Shown here in pieces: positions 32,889-44,396 of a DNA stretch of 64,000 nucleotides. The translations under genes were made by a program, and so were the position numbers. Source of the stretch: Acanthacorydalis orientalis (Eukaryota; Arthropoda; Insecta; Megaloptera; Corydalidae); assembly GCA_034766995.1 (NCBI GenBank), contig CM068315.1:20793844-20857843 (forward strand). Direction: 5' to 3'. The notes under the pieces were generated by a model. That model worked only from the letters and a program-made list of their open reading frames with translations, ran no database searches and was not told where the DNA came from. Numbering within the stretch: the first letter of the stretch is position 1; the number at the start of each line of letters is the position of its first letter.

Positions 32889-33811
32889 CGAGGTCAGACA
32901 ATTAAGTAATGCGACCGATTTTTTTTCTCGGCCTGTGGTAACACTGCGAACCTGTAACTCCGCCACCGTAATAGCAGATCCCTACTCTCTCAATTGAGAC
33001 CTTGACCACCCTCGTACGATCATTTCTTCGCCAGCTGTTTAGTGTATTGTAACAACGCGCGAGTAGTGCATGTCACGAAGCCCACCGAATGAACATCGCT
33101 CAAGATTGTCTCGAGCAGGTTGAAAGTGATCCTACTCTTCTCGATCGAGTTATTACTGGTGATGAAAGTTGGTTCTTTCAATATGACCCCGAAACTAAAC
33201 GACAAAGCCAACAGTGGCTGTCCCCTGGAGCACCAAGGCCAAAGAAGGCGAGAATGAGCAAGTCCAAAGTGAAAACCATGTTGATTTGCTTCTTCGACAG
33301 CAAAGGGGTGGTTCACAAAGAGTTCGTACCACCTGTACAAACCGTAAATCACGTATTCTACCGCAATGTGCTCGAAAAATTACGAAAAAAGGTGCTCAGA
33401 GTGCGTCCAGAGATCGCGAAGACTTGGGTTCTGCATCACGACAATGCTCCCTGTCACAGTGCGTTCAGTGTCTCTCAGTTTTTTGGCGTCTAAAGGCATC
33501 GCAACGTTACCACAACCGCCCTATTCACCGGACATGACACCCTGCGACTTTTTCCTATTCCCCCATATGAAAAAATTCGTCAAAGGTCGACATTTTGACT
33601 CCGTTGAAGATATCCAAGAATCTGTGACGAGGGTACTCGGAGAGGTCCCACAAGAAGTGTTCCAGAATTGTTACGAAAACTGGAAAACTCGCTGGAATAA
33701 GTGTATAGATGCGGGAGGGGACTACTTTGAAGGAGATTGTAGCGATGTACCTTAATTTTTAAATATACTCGATTTTTGAATTTTGTCGCATTACTTAATT
33801 GTCTGACCTCG
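32889..33811 (+). mobile_element. DD34D mariner, N-terminally deleted (family B, copy 2)
   Basis: TA-flanked, 923 bp. The TIRs are CGAGGTCAGACAATTAAGTA and an exact complement at the right end. The leader is joined directly to the region before the catalytic domain, so the N-terminal DNA-binding part is missing. It is the reciprocal of copy 1 at 14,380, which keeps the N terminus but lacks the middle. Confidence 0.94.
33089..33755 (+). pseudogene. Mariner transposase, catalytic half with one frameshift
   Basis: The open frame begins after the deletion with MNIAQDCLEQVESDPTLLDR. VITGDESWFFQYDPET carries the first Asp (33,161), and LHHDNAPCHSAFSVSQF the second (33,440). A run of six T residues (33,479-33,484) replaces the five T of the 14-kb copy and shifts the frame. 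It then resumes with LASKGIATLPQPPYSPD and PCDFFLFP, the third Asp at 33,546. The end is CIDAGGDYFEGDCSDVP and a stop. The DDD triad with 34-residue spacing is intact apart from the shift. There is no DNA-binding domain. Confidence 0.93.
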
Positions 33812-33884
33812 TATGCACTTAAATAAATATTTACAAAATTGTAATTAAACACAAAAACCTATAAAAACATCCTTTCACTTACTA

Positions 33885-33887
<3 letters not shown>

Positions 33888-33960
<73 letters not shown>

Positions 33961-33991
33961 CATATACATGTATATATATATATATATATAT
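33888..33991. repeat. (TA)n array with TACATA interruptions
   Basis: An imperfect TA run between the mariner and the RTE fragment. Confidence 0.95.
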
Positions 33992-33999
33992 TTCGCAAG

Positions 34000-34740
34000 T
34001 ACTCCAGAAGAGCTATAAAAGTAGACAGAAGAATTAGATGAAATCTGTCAAAAAATTAGCCTAAACTGAACCATGCAAAAATAAGTGTTATTCAATGCAT
34101 TTGTCTTCTCGAAAAAATTAAAATAAAAGGAACAGAAAAAGAAGATACGAAGTATGTCTATCTAGGCCAGATTATCAATAAAGATGGATCTTTCATTGAA
34201 AAAGTAAACAGGGGAATAAAAATGAAATGGAACGCCTTGGACGAAACACTTTGATATTTAAATCAATAATCCCACTCTGTTTTAAAAAAAGTATTTGATT
34301 GATGTATACATCTTACCTATTGGTCCTTATCTATGGCAGTGAAAAATGGGTGCTTAACGCCAACATCATTCAGACTCCAAACAATACAAAGAAGTATTGA
34401 AAGATGCGCACTAGGAATAACAAGAAGAGATAGGAAAGGAATAGAATAGATACGGAAACAAACAGGAGTCACAGATATAATAAGAAGAGTAAAGAGTTTA
34501 AAATGGCAATGGTTGGGGCATGTTGCAAGAAGAGAAGATAACCGATAGACAACATAAATTATTAATTGGGAACCAAGGAATATAAAAAAACCAAGAAAGA
34601 GACCAATGAACAGATGAGGTAATAAAATTGAAAATTTTATTGGAAATCAGTTGAAAAGAGAGACATTGAATCGTATAAAATGGAAAATCATGAAAGGTGC
34701 TTTTATCTACCAGTGGGTTGACGGAGGCTGATAATGATGA
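34000..34740 (+). mobile_element. RTE-clade non-LTR retrotransposon, 3' fragment
   Basis: A 5'-truncated end of about 740 bp. It finishes with TGATAATGATGATAAT, the short tandem type of tail typical of RTE elements rather than poly(A). This runs directly into a TA array. The related, longer copy at 60,440-61,910 ends at the same kind of TA array. Confidence 0.75.
34130..34722 (+). pseudogene. RTE reverse transcriptase C-terminal relic
   Basis: Pieces in changing frames read KYVYLGQIINKDGSFIEKVN, GIKMKWNALDETL, QRSIERCALGITRRDRKGIE, RVKSLKWQWLGHVARREDNR, NIKKPRKRPMNR and KGAFIYQWVDGG. The YLG..I..DG and W.GHVAR.EDNRW elements mark the region after the polymerase palm in RTE-type endonuclease-reverse transcriptases. 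The endonuclease and catalytic palm are absent. Several stops and shifts are present. Confidence 0.78.
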
Positions 34741-34745
34741 TAATT

Positions 34746-34797
<52 letters not shown>

Positions 34798-34802
34798 TAT
34801 AT
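34746..34802. repeat. (TA)n array at RTE tail
   Basis: A TA run with one TG break, starting at the end of the retrotransposon. Confidence 0.96.
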
Positions 34803-34941
34803 GTCCTATATTTATGATGATTGAGTTAAATTCAGAAGTTTCATTAACAATCTTCGACTTGCTCTATTTTATTAGTATCTCTCTAATAAGTATAAAATAA
34901 TTATAAAATATTAATAGACTCTTATACAACGAAAAATACTT

Positions 34942-35099
<158 letters not shown>

Positions 35100-35240
35100 G
35101 GTATACGGCATACTAATGAATTGTCATAGCTGTCTAAGCAAGCAAATATCATAGAACAAATAGATTGTTCTAGAACAATTAGAGAGCAACAGCTCGATAT
35201 AAAAAGGATGCTTAGACAATTATCGACAGCATTTGTTCTA

Positions 35241-35387
35241 ACAATAGCAAACTAATGTACGTATAAAATTAGTCGATTGTATTTGACAACAAAACTATAT
35301 TCATACCCATAAAATTAGTCTACTGCATTTGTTGAAACAACAAACTATATTCATACACATAAAATTAATTTATTGTATTTGTATTTG
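35241..35387. repeat. Three-copy ~49-bp tandem repeat
   Basis: The unit is built around ACAAACTATATTCATACACA, TAAAATTAGTC and TATTGTATTTGTTG. Units begin near 35,241, 35,286 and 35,335; the first is the most diverged. The repeat lies between two long TA arrays. Confidence 0.8.
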
Positions 35388-35399
35388 ACAAGTTAAAAA

Positions 35400-35527
35400 A
35401 TTAAATGTAATACAAAACTTTTGGACAAAGTATAATTGGGCCTTGGTGATAGCGGCTGAAAATCAATCAAGATCGACCATCGGACACCGAAGGGAACCGT
35501 TCTTGCAACCAACGCCCGAGAAATAGG

Positions 35528-35529
<2 letters not shown>
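35400..35529. other. Small GC-richer patch
   Basis: It contains GGGCCTTGGTGATAGCGG, GACCATCGGACACCGAAGGG and CCAACGCCCGAG. No identification. Confidence 0.3.
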
Positions 35530-35585
<56 letters not shown>

Positions 35586-35646
35586 ATATATATATATAAG
35601 TATTTATATATATATAAGTATATATATAAATATATGTATATATAAG

Positions 35647-35710
<64 letters not shown>
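35530..35710. repeat. Long (TA)n array with TAAGTATAT variants
   Basis: About 180 bp. The middle has a higher-order pattern of TATATAAGTATA repeated several times. Confidence 0.96.
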
Positions 35711-35711
<1 letters not shown>

Positions 35712-35759
35712 CATGTTATATATAAACCTTGTCCTGATAAATCCGCTATCAAACTACAT

Positions 35760-36745
35760 AACGAAAGACATGTTTATTTAGAATCTATATCATAATAAGA
35801 TTATAAAGTTACCATTGTCCATATTTCGATAAATGTACATATTTTATAATAAAACATTTTAAATCTATTAATATATGTTCGTATATACATATTACAATTG
35901 GTAACCAGAAAAAAAACACCAACATTAAAATGAAAAGTGTAAACATAAACAAAATGCGTAATGTTGTTAAAATACTTTTCGGAGCTTAATCGAAAAATTA
36001 GAGGAAAATAAATTGTTGACAGAAAAGAGAAGCATTTGTGCTATCTATAATCCTATATCCTATTTATAACTTCCTAATTTTCTTTTTCATATGACTGCAG
36101 TTTATTATTCTGTGGTTGTTATGAAGACAGACGATTCAATTGTAAATTTGTTGATTTATTCTAATTTATTTGTATAAATAAGTGTGAGATATAGAGTTTT
36201 TATTTAATAAAAAATACTTGAAACATGTTTGTTTGTGCTGAGAAATACGAAGTACAGAATAAAGATTGTTAATATAAAATAAAATTTTCAATGCGATACT
36301 GATGGACTGACTGCCCTTCATTATAATTTTCAATGTTATTCTAGGATGGACTGTATTATCTAATATATATTTAATGAACAAAGATGATTATTGCAATGAT
36401 GTTCAGAGATTGTTTGAATTCATATCGTACTCCAAAGGATAATAATATTCAATTTACTACGTATTTACATAAATTTATTAAGCGGGTTATTCATACCCGA
36501 CCGGACTTTGAAGTGTTAATAGAGATAATTTTGTATTTGAAAATATTTGTAAAATATTATACCATATTTTACTTCTATATCCTTTTTGAGAAAAAGATAA
36601 TATATAAGAGTTTAATTGATATAAAATATATTTTCGTTTAAAAAGATATATCAATTGTTGTAATATCATATATGAGAAATAGTAAATAAATCAAAGTCTA
36701 TCGGAATCAGAATTCTTGTCAACAAATCTTCATGCAACAGACAGC
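35760..36745. other. AT-rich non-coding stretch
   Basis: Short frames (60-85 codons) on both strands show no family motif. Confidence 0.4.
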
Positions 36746-36749
36746 GCAC

Positions 36750-37320
36750 TTATTTGATTTACTGCTGCATCAGAAAAGTTCCTGTTTCCGTATCTCGTCG
36801 AAACTCCTCGACGTATAAACGACCGACGTGCTAAAGAAAAGAATCGATTCAAGACAGTATGCCGCGCACACATAAACGAGATTATGCTGAAAATGTATAA
36901 TTAATAAAATTACAACGAACTGTGCCTTTCTGCTGCGCGCCCCTCGGAGCACATTTCTAACTCACTGACATTCCTCATTCACTCGCTAGCTGGCATAAAG
37001 ACCGACAGTCTCCTCCTCCTCTAGCCTACCATGCCTCCTGCATATCCGCCGTCACCTCCTCGTCCACCGCCGCTGCGCGTTTACTGTATATACTTTCAGC
37101 ATGCATATTCATGAAAGCGTGTATTAAGTACATACCATTACAAACTAAATCAGATTATGAATTTCACTCTGAACAGGATGAACTAGTCACGGCTGCTGTT
37201 AACACCATAAGTAGTTATAAAAATAACCACAAAGTCTCGGTCGGTCGGTCGTTTGGTCGGTCGACTGCCAGCCAGTGCTGCGCTTCTTCTTATTTAATAA
37301 CAGTTTAGAGTAATATGAAT
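36750..37320. other. GC-richer unique island
   Basis: The best example of its kind in the window. It holds CGTCGAAACTCCTCGACG (an 18-bp imperfect palindrome), a CTCCTCCTCCTC run, CCGCCGTCACCTCCTCG and a CGGTCGGTCGGTCG cluster near 37,238. A 27-codon proline-rich frame starts at 37,031 (MPPAYPPSPPRPPP). No transposon match. It could be a regulatory block or a 5' untranslated exon. Confidence 0.45.
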
Positions 37321-38060
37321 TATAAATGGCGCTCAGTAGCGATTCACATCAAAAACCGTAGATTCAATTTTTCTATTCATTTATACACACGCGTACTTAT
37401 GTACATCAGATGTCTCATAAGTCATTCACTCTATTTTTAATTTACAGATATTTATTTTTACTGAAAGGTATTCTCATAGTTTTTGTTCATTTTAACCCCT
37501 ATAGAATATGTAACCATTTGTAATGGTTTTTAAACAAATGTAGACATAAAGGTTATATTTTAATGATATGTGTATCCTTCAGTGTGTTAAAACAATATTT
37601 ATCTATTGAAAAACTAGGAATAAAACGCAATGATTAAAAAACATTATTTTTAATTTTAATTGCTTTTTTACCTACTTTTTGCACTCATATTCGTTTTTAA
37701 AAAAATATTCAAAAACCTATGTAGAATGCTGTTCATTAAAAAGTTATAAAATGATATTTATGACATAATTTATATTATATAAAAATTTCCACATTCTTAA
37801 TAATAATATTTATTCTCTTTCACAGGTTTTTGATTAAAGTATGCAGAATTTTTTCAGTTCTCATCACGGTGCCACATTTCAATCACATTTTCTATTAAAT
37901 CTAATCCTACCAAATTATTTTACTTATATGACTGAAATAGGTTTGATAAATTTGAATTATTTTTATAATTTAATTTCTTTCACAATACAGTTCTTTCATA
38001 ATATAGTACTGTGGCTAAATCCACTTTCACAAAGTAATTTTTAACTAAAATTATTCTTAT
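37321..38060. other. AT-rich non-coding stretch
   Basis: No supportable signal. Confidence 0.4.
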
Positions 38061-38064
38061 GGAA

Positions 38065-38130
38065 TATAATCAATAATTGATTGTTGATCATTTTTGATTG
38101 TTCCTTAGTAATTAAAAATTAATTAACAAT
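38065..38130. repeat. Palindromic MITE family, half copy f
   Basis: ATCAATAATTGATTGTTGAT, then CATTTTTGATTGTTC. This is the core of the family arm. Confidence 0.6.
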
Positions 38131-38447
38131 GGAGATATAATATTTTATTAAGAATATGTGGTTCACGCATTTGAAAAAGATCATTATATTCTTAATAATA
38201 TGTTTAGATAGTCATCGTCCTTGGTAACTGACAGAGTTATCTAAAATTACCTGAAGATTCCACACGTGTTAAAACTACTAGTGGAAAACAAAATTTTAAA
38301 TAATTAATAAGGATAAACACCACCAGGAGAATGCATCATCGGGATCAAAGTTTAAAAATAAACGATTTTTATTATGCATTTGCAGAATTACTTTATGCAC
38401 ATAAATAATTTACTGGTGTCTTGTACATATATCTGTATAGCTATATA

Positions 38448-38449
<2 letters not shown>

Positions 38450-38529
<80 letters not shown>
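38450..38529. repeat. (TA)n-(TG)n-(AG)n compound microsatellite
   Basis: Three dinucleotide runs in succession. Confidence 0.97.
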
Positions 38530-39725
38530 TTTGTATTTGTATGTATTTATTTTGTGACTTACTCGTCAACTCATCCCCACGACTACATTTAATACAAAAT
38601 AATGAAAACAAAGAAAAGAAACATAATAAGTAACTAAAGTAAAAATGGTGAAAAAACTCGAGATTTAGTTGTACGGTTTAACATAATCCATACAAAAGTT
38701 TTATCTTAATTCGAATAAAAAGCGTGAATCCGCTGTTTTCTTAAGCAAATTCGTGGAGTTCGTGTAAAATGGAAACAACGCTCGTTTTTTTTATTGTTTG
38801 AAGAACGCGAAAAAAACATACATACATTAACACATCCTCATTGTGTTGCGCTTAATACTGAATCTGGTTTTGTACAAGTTTTGTTTAAGTAATTGTTTTT
38901 AAGAAGTGTTTGTATGTACTTTGAACGAATATTGTTTTATAAGTAATTCAATCAATGTTGTTTTAAAATATATTAATATTAATACAGCAAAACGAGTAAA
39001 AATAAAACCTCCAGATTCATATAAATACCTGGATATAAATTTAAATTTATCTCTACTGTGATAATATTATAAAAGTGTGATTTTTTGCAAAATCATTAAA
39101 CTGTAAGCTTTGCGACGAGAATAGTTAGTAGTGAGATGCAAAAGTAAAAGAGAGAGCTTATTTAGTGTTCATTAGAACTTTATTTGAGTACGGTGTGAGA
39201 TGCAAATACTATCATAAACAATATATATTGAGTTCATAAAAAGAAATACCGAAGCATCAATCAAAGAATTTTTTTTGACAGTTTTGAGTTTTTGTCTGAT
39301 ATGGCTGTTTTCTTTCTATTCCTGATGTACGTTGTCGAGCTTTAGAATTCATTTCCTTGGTTTGAACCTAGTCATGTTTTATTACCAATCTTACTGTTTG
39401 TATGCCATATCTTCACTTTTATCTCTAGGAAAATTTTCAAAAAACCTAGTTGTCTTGCTACATATAAAAGACGAATAAATACTTTTTGTATGCTCAATAA
39501 TTGTGAGATAGGAATGTAATATATTGACGAACAATTAGAGCCACAGGACTACAACAGAATAAGAAATTATTGTCGAATGTTTAAAAATAACATAATAATG
39601 AAATAGTAAATTTATCTTTTTTCGGTGAAAAAGTTTGATCTCATCTGAACGGTTGTATCAATTTAAATAGATTTTTTACAGAATTTGAAGTAGAGAAAAT
39701 TCGCATTTATAAAAATACCAATTCA
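38530..39725. other. AT-rich non-coding stretch
   Basis: No coding or repeat signal that I can support. Confidence 0.4.
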
Positions 39726-39729
39726 TTCT

Positions 39730-39730
<1 letters not shown>

Positions 39731-39805
<75 letters not shown>

Positions 39806-39806
39806 A
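39731..39806. repeat. (TA)n-(TG)n microsatellite
   Basis: A TA run passes into TG. Confidence 0.97.
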
Positions 39807-40071
39807 TGTGAATTGATATGTCACGAAGAAGAATAACTAGGCCCATTTCTTTAATGATAATATGAATAGTCATGTTTATCATCAACAAATTCTTCAATTA
39901 TTCATTGAACAATTAAGTCAACGTTTCCCAAATTTTTTCTATAACAGAACACTTTACAAATCTTGAAATTTTAACGAAACGTCTTGGTTATTTTGTAAGG
40001 TTTTTAATGATTCCGATGTTTTTGGGTCTTATCAGTTACAAATTCTTTTAATACCAGGTACAATATTATTA

Positions 40072-41352
40072 TGGAATTGCATTGAAAGCCGCTGTTTTTT
40101 GTGGGTTGTTTTTTGTGCAATTATTTCAATAACAAAACGTGTGAATTCATTAATCAAAATATTTACCCTCGGAAGTCTAGACTTTTTCTACTTTTCTGGC
40201 AGAAGTTGAATTCCGTGATGAAAGAAAGGTTTGTTTTTTGAGCCAATCTATTCAGCAACCCACTTTCCGACTCCTCCGTACTTATGGAAATGTATTATCT
40301 TCCAAAGCGTGTTGCATTGTTCCGAACAGACGGCGATCGCTTGAGACCAGGTCCGAAGAATATGCTAGGTGCGGGATAACCTCCAATTCGAGCTCTATCG
40401 ATGTTTCACGGCTACACAGCAACGTGGGGCTGGGCGTTGTCATGAAGAAAAATCACTTTTCGGCGATTTGATACAATTGATGATCGTTTTTGCATCATTT
40501 ATCATACAATCGCTTCAATTGTTGTCGATAACGTTCGCCGGTGATTGTTTCCTTCGGTTTCAACAGCAATAATACACGACACTCTCCATATTTCACCAAA
40601 TAGAGAGTATTGCTTTGTGACCGAGGATGTTTGCTTGTTGGTGTCGACGTTGATGGTTAGCCGAGATTAACTGATAATTTATTGCGTTTCGGGTTGTAAA
40701 AATATATCCATTTTTCATCGCCGGTCACGATATGTCAAAAGAAACTCTTCTTTTTATGCCTTGCCAGCAAAGAAATCGAGATGTTTAAACGATAAGAAAT
40801 GTCCTTTTCGGTCAATTCATGTGGCAGTCATCTCCCTTCTTTCTGGATCTTTCTCATGGCCTGTAAACGTCGTTAAATGTATAATTTATGGACTCCCAAC
40901 TATTGAGCCAATTCTTTGAGTGTTTGAGAAGGGTTTCCTTCCGATAAAGCTTGCAGTTATTCACCTTCGAACTTTTTCGATTGACCTGGCCATTGTTTGT
41001 CGTAAACGTCACAATCACTACTTTTGAATCGTTGAAACCAATCTCCTACATACTGTTTCCGATAGAGCAGATTAACCATAGGTTTTCGCAAATAATCAAT
41101 GAACTACAGCTGTACTTTTTTTCAAATCAAAGCAGTGTAGAAGTACACATCGTAAAAACAACTTTTCACGTTCCATTTTAATTCGGTTATAGAAAGGGAC
41201 TTGTGTGAACAAAGGATGGCGTCTGATGACTGAATTTTTGTGGGAAATGTTCACACTTCAAAATGACATAAAGGACATCTATCACTGCCTATAGGACACG
41301 CACTATCTACAGACATCTACACATGTACAGCGAGTTTCACTACTAAATCTCC
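40072..41352 (-). mobile_element. Mauritiana-like mariner nested in hAT (family F, copy 1)
   Basis: About 1.28 kb with TA on each side. The left end is TGGAATTGCATTGAAAGCCG and the right end, in complement, carries GTAGTGAAACTCGCTG. The ends match only partly, so the outer boundary is good to about 10 bp. The hAT sequence on either side aligns continuously with the uninterrupted copy at 60,080-60,110. That fixes the insertion order: hAT first, mariner later. Confidence 0.82.
40185..41176 (-). pseudogene. Mariner (mauritiana-like) transposase, frameshifted
   Basis: Reverse-strand start ATG at 41,176. The region keeps the first Asp in HIVTGDEKWIYFYNPKR (codon near 40,717). HDNAQPHVAV carries the second Asp, and a shifted frame ELEVIPHLAYSSD...SSDRRLFGTMQHALED the third. 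Stops and shifts break the frame in several places. Compared with copy 2 at 50.7 kb it is better preserved at the first catalytic site and retains both ends. Confidence 0.8.
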
Positions 41353-41394
41353 TATTAGAAAGTTGAATTTTCATACCTGGCGTAGTGCCGAGTT

Positions 41395-41960
41395 TGTTCC
41401 TGGACTTCGATTTTGTTGCAGCATAATATGAGAATCCTGTATCGGATAAATATGTTGTAAAAGGAAGTAAAATAAGATTAGCTACTTTTGACTGGGGCTC
41501 TTCTGTTAAATTTGTCCAGAAATTGTTTAATTGAAGTTCCTTGTGTTATTCTTTTAAATCAGAGTCACTAATTAAGTCAATTAGATTTTTATAATCACTT
41601 ACGCTGAAGTCTTCTGGCTTAGCCATCACTGTACATGGATTCGAACCCAGGAATTATCGTCACTAGATTTTTAAAAATATTGCAAAATGCTTAATTGAAA
41701 GTCACTTAAATGTTCTAAAATTATGTTAGAAACTTCTTTATCTAATTCAAAATATACTTCAGTCAAAAATTCATTCAAGGCGGGGAAACAATCAAAATTA
41801 TTCTGTTTAACTGTAGAAATCCAGAATTGTAACTTTATATCAAAAGATGGAATTTTATCTTTTGTTCTAAAAATTGTAATATTCCTTTTTAATGATAAAT
41901 TAATTTCATTGCACTTTGTAAAAATATCTGTCAGATACGCAAGACTCATCAATCATGAAG
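41395..41960 (-). pseudogene. hAT (ZBED5/Charlie-like) transposase, C-terminal part
   Basis: The reverse frame at 41,952-41,671 reads SLAYLTDIFTKCNEINLSLK, TIFRTKDKIPSFDIKLQFW, FPALNEFLTEVYFELDKEVS, followed by HLSDFQLSILQYF. That is the LADIF..LN.LNL.LQG..K...F..KL.LW segment of ZBED5-type hAT proteins. Beyond 41,671 the C-terminal dimerisation region continues in broken frames to the mariner insertion. The amino-terminal BED finger and catalytic core are absent. The same part is encoded by the 59.4-kb copy. Confidence 0.78.
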
Positions 41961-42171
41961 AATTTGTTAAAAATTCAATAAAATTTTGTCCTAAATCATA
42001 TGACGTCAAAAACCCAAAAACTACCTACGCAAAGTGATGAAAGTGAAGAGCTCCTTATTTTCAAACATGTTTGAAACTGTCGCAGCATTTAAAACCATTC
42101 CGGGTTCATATTCATTTTGACAACTTTTCACGGACACTAGTTTTCCGTGAAACATAATCTGGGAAACGCTG

Positions 42172-43045
42172 AATAACGTAACAATAACATTAAAAATAAT
42201 ATTTCCTGAAAAAACTTGCAATAATTTTTAATTGTTTATTATAAAAACTGTTAATAACAAAACTGGCGAGTAGATAAATGAACCTAGTTATATCAAACTA
42301 ATATTTCAATTTTTTTAAACAACCTTTTTATTTACACTCAGGTTGGATTTCTCAAGAGTGATATTTAAAAATAAAATATATGAAAGTATCATGTACATAA
42401 ATAAAAAAAATGTGAAAAATTGTAAATATTTTTTCTTAAAATATAAAAAATTGTTATGTAAAATTTTTATTCACTTACCTCTTCAATTAATACATCATTA
42501 TCAGATTATATGCATAATTTATTAATATTATTCAGTATCATATTGTTTACTTTATGTTTATTAATGTACGATTAAGATTAATAAATGTTACTTTTGCAAA
42601 TTTACTGTTTTGTTTACTTTCAAGATAAAAGTTAATTCAAGATAAAAGTAATAATATTTGAAATATAATTATTGGATTCCTTACCAATATTTTCACAATA
42701 ATTTATTTATATTTGTTATTACTTGTAAGCATATAATAAATAAAAAATAATGATGACTGAAAATTTATAGTGGCTGGAAATTTAAGAAATGCAGACCATT
42801 GAGAATAATCAAAACTGAATACAGTCAATATTCAACACCTTGGTAAATAATAATTTTTTTAAATTTAATTAACACTAATAACAATAAAGTTTTAGTTATA
42901 TTAAAAAATCTATATTTAATATAAAACTTATGTACTAATTGAAAATATCTGAGGACAGAAGTGCTGGATAGAATTGTTATATTTTGAAAAAAATATTTCA
43001 AGTTTCAGAAGTTTCAATAAATGGAAAAATATAAACATTATATTA
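42172..43045. other. AT-rich non-coding stretch
   Basis: No coding or repeat signal that I can support. Confidence 0.4.
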
Positions 43046-43612
43046 TTCGGTTGGTAGGAAAATAATTACTGTTTTTTTATTTTGAATTCTAACCTTAATT
43101 GTTTTCTATGAAATTTTTATTTCATCGTGTTCAAGTAAATATCATTTTAAGATGCATTTTCGGTTGGTATTTTGGTAAAATAGAGTTTGGTTTTATTATT
43201 AATTTTGCTTTAAATTGGGCTATTGAATTAAAGATGGAAAAGAAAAATAAGAGCACATTTTTTGTATAAGTTCAAAATAGGTGGGAAGGCAGCAAAAGCT
43301 GTTTGTAAGCTAAACAATGCTTTTGGTGTGGATACTGTTAAGGAACGTATGGCCCAATGGTGGTTCGAAAAATTTCTTGCTGAAGACGAGAGCCTTGAAG
43401 ATAAAGAATGTCGCAGGCGCCCTTCTTCAGTTCAAAACCACCAACGGAATGCGTTATTTTAATCAAAATCAGGCACAAAAATTCGAGAACTTCGGACAAA
43501 AGTTAGGCGTTAGTCATCCAACAGTTCTAGATAATTTAAAACCACTTAAATTAAAAAAATGTACATGAATTTGAAGGTGTCATAAACCGCAATTATTTTT
43601 CTACCAACCAAA
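43046..43612 (+). mobile_element. Cecropia-like mariner, deletion derivative (copy 6)
   Basis: TA-flanked, 567 bp. The left end is TTCGGTTGGTAGGAAAATAA; the right end is TTATTTTTCTACCAACCAAA. This is the most readable member of the deletion family, joined to the 3' tail at the common junction. Confidence 0.9.
43262..43567 (+). pseudogene. Mariner helix-turn-helix N-terminal fragment
   Basis: The first frame reads YKFKIGGKAAKAVCKLNNAF, GVDTVKERMAQWWFEKF, LAEDESLEDKECRRRPSSVQ. A shift near 43,435 leads to the second helix-turn-helix segment (FENFGQKLGVSHPTVLDNLK). The product would be a DNA-binding fragment of about 100 residues without a catalytic domain. The single shift leaves the frame unusually intact for this family. 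Confidence 0.82.
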
Positions 43613-43614
43613 TA

Positions 43615-44395
43615 GAAGGAGAAAATTTTGCACATCTTGACTAAGTCATTTATTTCTCGTGGTTTTTTTCCAATTCTTTAAAGAAAGATAATACTATTGA
43701 ATGAATAAAAGAACTGCAAGATTTAAAAATATTTATTTTAATTTATTAAATTGATGTACATATCTTTCAATTTTAAATGGGGAAAAAATTGTTAGAAATG
43801 ATATTTATTTAGAAACTAAATGTATAATAGTAGAAAGTAGATATATTTTCATTAATTGACTTTCAAATTTTTTTTTCAAAATAAAAAAATATTTCAAAAA
43901 AAGTACCATTTCTATTCACATGAATCTTCAGTTATTATCTAATTTATTATATTAAGTATATTTGGCTTATATTTCATCACTAGGAAGATATTTACTTTAT
44001 GGTGATTTAAAAATGTCTTCAAAAATTTTTTGTTATATGGTAAATTAAATATAAATTCAAACACTTATCATTTTGTAATTACATATTTCATTTTTTATAT
44101 TTTTGAAAATAATAGTGTTTGATTGAATATTGGTTTTAGATATAAAAACGGAAGCAATTAACGTGTTTCTATTTAAGTTATAGGAAATAACCTAGAAGTT
44201 CTTAATAATCTATATAGATAATGATATAGATTCTTCAATTCCACAAGATAATATAGTAAATTATTTTGAGACTAAAATTATATAACAATATGCAGAAAAT
44301 AACGTTGAAGAGAACAAATAATAATTCAAAATATTTTCAAATATACTTATAAATAACAATAACATAACAGCGGTCAGTAACCAAATAATCTGTAT
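43615..44395. other. AT-rich non-coding stretch
   Basis: No supportable signal. Confidence 0.4.
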
Positions 44396-44396
44396 A

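Larger units (their letters stand above)
39919..42171 (-). mobile_element. Short hAT derivative interrupted by a mariner
   Basis: The left end CAACGTTTCCCAAATTTTTT corresponds to the 3' terminus of the hAT copy at 59,431-60,379. The right end, in complement, is CAGCGTTTCCCAGATTATG. Flanks AATTAAGT and AATAACGT are a 6-of-8 match for an old 8-bp target duplication. A complete mariner sits inside at 40,072-41,352. Without it the hAT part is about 970 bp, close to the 949 bp of the other copy. The coding part lies on the reverse strand. Confidence 0.8.

Noticed and set aside
35530..35710. Possible CRISPR-like or origin-like repeat array
   Set aside because: The pattern is a TA microsatellite with TAAG variants. 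There are no unique spacers, and the context is eukaryotic.
41630..41665. tRNA T-loop-like word (GGGTTCGAATCC on the reverse strand)
   Set aside because: It lies in the hAT coding part where the sister copy reads WVRNPF, and no acceptor or D arm surrounds it.
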